Source: Todiramphus chloris collaris (Eukaryota; Chordata; Aves; Coraciiformes; Alcedinidae). Taken from it: 64,000 nucleotides of DNA. A program made the position numbers and the translations under genes. Within the stretch, counting starts at the first letter, position 1. Every line of letters starts with the position of its first letter. Shown here piece by piece: positions 60,601 through 64,000 of this stretch. Under the pieces are notes generated by a model. The model did not search any database. It was not told the origin of the DNA and saw only the letters and a list, made by a program, of their open reading frames with translations. Location of the stretch: NCBI GenBank assembly GCA_025345505.1, contig JANVCC010000040.1, positions 8,145,655 through 8,209,654 of the forward strand, in the 5' to 3' direction.

Positions 60601-62089
60601 ATTGGAATATTGGTGTGAATGTACAGAAAATAGCCTCTTGTAAGACAGAGTTGGGAGTCAGAAAGTTTCTAAGGATGAGAGGTCAAAAGCTGGTGTTCAG
60701 AGGTAGGACATAAGAGTAAGTCATACAGATGTAATGTCAGACAGACATTTTTAAGAAGCCTCCACAACTTCAAAGTCCAAACAACTGGGTGTTCGTGACA
60801 GAGGGTCACTTCCTCTATGAATTGCTAAGATGCACTAAGAAACCCTTTAGAGAAATTCATGGTACAATGCCAGAAGTGTAGTACTCACAGGGTCATCTTT
60901 GTTGTTTGCTTTTTTTTTTTTTTCCTCCTTATAAAAATATTTTGGGAAGAGCAGTACTGCTTTTCAGGATCTTATTTTTACTTGAATTTTTGCAGCCCCT
61001 GGTAATACCTTGCAAGTCGTTGTTCTTTCACGCAGAGATAAGGTTAGGTTTGTGTATTTTATTATCACATCTCATGGGAATATTTTATTCCCCATTTGTA
61101 ATTAAATCTTTTGCATTTGTTTCTTAGCTCATCGCATACCCTGGTGTCTGTGCATAGACGTGTGTGGCTGGGAATGCAGACTGGGGTAGAAGGAAGGGCA
61201 GAGAGTGGGTACTTTTTTTCTATATTGTCTCTGCGAGGGTCACAGAGGGCAGCTGGGAGGGGGCCTGATGGGAGTCTCCCCTCAGATGTACCAATACCAC
61301 AAACCCCTGGCTTGCATCAAAGACAGACATCAGTATTTCACTCTGTGTCTTTCACCAGCTTTGCCGTGTGTTTTCTGGGCTGGAGACAGTCCAGCTGCTG
61401 TTGCTACAGAAGATATTCCCTGTTATATTATCATTTGAACAGCAGCAGCTATTTGAATACCCAGGCTAGCAGTGAAGCAAACAGAACCAGCTCTTACTGA
61501 GAGAACTGTGGGTGTTAGGAGCAGTAAAACCAGGCACGTTGTTTAAGGGCTTGACTTAGCCCAACTGGTATTTATGATTGTACAGACAACAGGATCGCTT
61601 GTGGAGGATGCTTATTTTAGTCTAACATTTTTATGGGGATAAATTGTCTTTGTCCTTTCTGCCCCCGCTTAGATGCTTGCTGATACTGTGACTTCAATAG
61701 CTGAGATGCCATGGCATGGCTTGTGAGTGTGAGCAGCACTGTGCAAGTGCACGGGCTTATTTTACACTGGTTTAGGCAGTGGTATGGGAAAGCTCCCACA
61801 CCTGCCTTTCCACTGGTACCTGTTCTTAGGAAGTGTGAGAAAGCAACTTGAAATAAACTTGCTGGGGGGAAAGAATGGAATGGGAGGAACTGGGCTAACC
61901 TTGAAAGGTTCCTGTGTTTGCCAGCTGCTGGACTTGTTTTATGAGCAGTACGTAAATCTGATGGAATTTCTTTTAGAAATCTGACTTTGGACTGCACTTG
62001 TGTAGCTTTCCAAGAACTGTCATGTTGGCAGACTCTGAGTCATTCAGATTCAAGTTAGACCATGCTTGCAGGAGGATGGTTTTTTGTTA
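57641..62089. other. non-coding unique sequence
   Basis: No gene is supported. It contains A19 (58844-58862) and T14 (60910-60923) runs. The longest frame (61111-61500 plus, 129 codons) overlaps a minus-strand frame downstream (61617-61997) and neither resembles a known protein. The run-poor stretch at 60050-60240 has conserved-element texture only. Confidence 0.55.
59745..59830 (+). mobile_element. possible MIR-like relic (+ orientation)
   Basis: AACTGGGTTTGGGTC, then TTGCTGTGTGATC, then TAATCTCTCCCTCTG follows the order of the MIR core (GACCTGGGTTC..., TAGCTGTGTGACC..., TAACCTCTCTGAG). The match is weak and short; chance similarity is possible. Confidence 0.25.
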
Positions 62090-62095
62090 GGGTTT

Positions 62096-62205
62096 TTTTG
62101 TTGTTGTTTTTGGTGCATTTTTTTTTCCTTCAAGACCTGTGCAAGCAGGTTTGAATATAATTTAAAAATAAAACAATAATAAAAAAACCCAAAACAACAA
62201 CAAAA
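62096..62205. repeat. T-rich / A-rich inverted repeat
   Basis: TTTTGTTGTTGTTTT (62096-62110) and its exact complement AAAACAACAACAAAA (62191-62205) are separated by 80 bases. The flanks are also T-rich and A-rich (an A13 run follows at 62214-62226), so a long foldback is possible. Nothing recognisable lies in the loop. Confidence 0.8.
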
Positions 62206-62226
62206 CACAAACCAAAAAAAAAAAAA

Positions 62227-64000
62227 CCAAAACCAAACTAAAAAATCTTATCTGTTTCTGGAAAGGGGAGGGACATAAACCCCTTTGCTGGTAGCATCCT
62301 TATTTGTGGGTTTGTGTTTCCCTGCAGCTCAATTTGGGGCAGCAAATACTTTCTTTATGGGGCACACAGATCCTGCTGTGATTTTAGTTGTTTTGCAGCT
62401 CTCTGGGGACAGACACTGAAGCACATCAAAAAGCAGCAGTGAGTCCATGTGGGAGGGAAAATTGACTATTTTCTCTCTCTCCTGTTGCAATGGGTTGATG
62501 GACTCTACTCCAGGGGTCTACCAGCCATGGTCTTTCTGTTAAGCAGTGGTGGTCCAGGAAAGTAGGGTCGCTTCTCTGTCCTTTTCCTTCAAAGGGCAGT
62601 GGGACTGCTCTAACCCTGAGTACCTAAATGCTTGCTGTGAGTTTATCCAGAGACTATCACAATCCTGCTCCTCAGGTCTGTGCAAGATCTCAACGTGAGT
62701 TCCCTGTGTGGCCTGAATTTGGTTGGTTGCCATGCAGTCTGTGAGAGGATCTGCCGCACATTGCTGTCTTTGAACTGGAACTTAGTTGCACAGTGTGAGG
62801 TTTTTTTTTTTAACTTCTTTCTAAATTTAAGAACAACTCCAGAGCATGCAGTGTTTCAGTAGCTGTGTGAGAGAGGAAATCAAGCCTTTGGCAAATAAGG
62901 CAAAACCTTTTGTGTGTGGTGTGGGTTCTGTTCTATCCTAAATGGGCCATTTTCTGTCATATTGGTGTGATAGAAAGCATGTCAAGATTGATGGCAAATC
63001 TCGCTCCTGCAGTGTATCAGAAGCAGTTAGCATTTTACATGCAGTGTAAACAAAAGGATGATCATTAGCCATAATTAGATTTTTATGGGTTTGTAAGCTG
63101 ACTCATGCCCCCTGGAACTTTTGCACAGCAAGCTAAAGATATGCCAAGGTTTAGAAAAGTGTGATTGCTCTTTGGCTTGTAAAATATCAAGTTTGGATGT
63201 ACAGCTGTTGTGTGTTCCCTAATAATAATAACAATAATAAGACAAAAATATTGTAACCTTTACTCATTCCTTATTCCAGCAAACTTTCCATGGGATTGAG
63301 TAAGAGCTTCAGGATGCAGTTTGTGGATGCTGGCTGTTAATGTTAGATTGGAAAGCCAGCAGTAAAAATAGCCAGGCTCTGATGTATGTTCAGTTTTGGG
63401 GGATGCCAAAGATAGCAGACTTCTGAGTGGGCAGCGAATCTCAGTCCAAGCTTTGAAGTTGAAATCTATCAACCATAGTAGCACATCTTGGCCTTTTGGA
63501 AGACCTGAAACCATGGTACATTGTGGTTGAGGAGAGAGATGTTCTGTAGGGCACTCCTGAAGATCTTGAAACAGCTGTAGACAAGTTCCCCCTGAAACTC
63601 AGCAGGTGACTAGCTCCTGAATATGTTGCTCAAGTCTGTTATCTTGTACCCGTAAGGCTTTTACAGCTTCTCACAACTGTCCATTGACATGGAACATCCT
63701 TGACTAGATAACATTTCTTTTGATCTACAAATCTGTTGACATTAATTTCTGCTTTCAAAACTGTAAAAAATATTTTCTCGAAATGCAGCTTGCCACTTAG
63801 GTGGTCCCTGAGGCAATCGGCTATCATCATAGCTCCTCTGGCTCCTTTCAGATCAGAAGTTCAGTCTGGCACCTGAAGGTCTCGGAGTTGAATGTGCCGA
63901 GTGTAGGAGTCAGGGATGGCAATGATGTCCCTTCTTCCTCTACAGCCTGATGCCTTCTTCCATCACTCTCCCTCTGTCACCATTGCTGCTGCAGGCAAGC
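62227..64000. other. non-coding unique sequence to window end
   Basis: No gene is supported. A T11 run lies at 62801-62811 and an interrupted (AAT)n microsatellite at about 63222-63240. The block at about 63000-63130 is run-poor with GTAAACAAAA (a forkhead-type site) and ATAATTAGA (homeodomain-type), another weak regulatory candidate. Frames of up to 84 codons are unrecognisable. No gene end or exon can be called at the right edge. Confidence 0.5.

Noticed and set aside
1-64000. Search for CRISPR arrays, operons, prophage, insertion sequences or other prokaryotic systems
   Set aside because: Nothing of this kind is present; repeat content and base texture are those of vertebrate non-coding DNA.

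Overview
This looks like non-coding DNA from a vertebrate, most likely a bird. The main evidence is three copies of the CR1 LINE family. They carry the CR1 3' signature (a GGTCCCTTCCAAC-type tract, then a short ATTCTGTGATTCT-type end), and one still encodes the C-terminal end of the CR1 ORF2 protein. Interspersed repeats are sparse, a few worn MIR-like SINE relics are present, and homopolymer runs are common. All of this fits an avian genome; a crocodilian or turtle cannot be formally excluded. There are no bacterial-type gene clusters, rRNA, tRNA, CRISPR arrays or operons.

I found no protein-coding gene I can support. The open reading frames are short (mostly 60-140 codons; the longest are 219, 205 and 202 codons, and the 205-codon one runs across undetermined bases). 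They overlap on both strands, carry low-complexity tracts and match no protein family I recognise. The window is therefore intergenic or lies inside one very long intron. Runs of ten or more T outnumber runs of ten or more A on the + strand (about 19 to 10 by eye). That would fit an intron of a gene transcribed left to right, but it is weak evidence.

Layout. 1-5.8 kb: unique sequence with one weak exon-like segment (2809-2917) and a possible solo retroviral LTR (3465-3809). 5.8-6.1 kb: a compact block with two near-perfect palindromes, a regulatory candidate. 6-26 kb: unique sequence with simple repeats, a 21-bp tandem duplication (13907-13948) and a TALE-homeodomain-like palindrome at 23.6 kb. 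26-38 kb: the CR1 copies. 39.26-39.36 kb: an assembly gap of exactly 100 N, followed by a small CpG-dense patch. 45.1-45.4 kb: an AT-rich block with an inverted repeat. 48-52 kb: MIR-like relics and a CA/TA microsatellite. 57.0-57.6 kb: the most striking unexplained segment, a CpG-retaining block that looks like a conserved enhancer. 62.1-62.2 kb: a T-rich/A-rich inverted repeat.

I do not see a previously undescribed genetic system. The best leads are the 57 kb CpG-rich block, the 5.8 kb palindrome block and whatever lies in or beside the assembly gap. Conservation claims here are inferences from sequence texture, since no alignment could be run.
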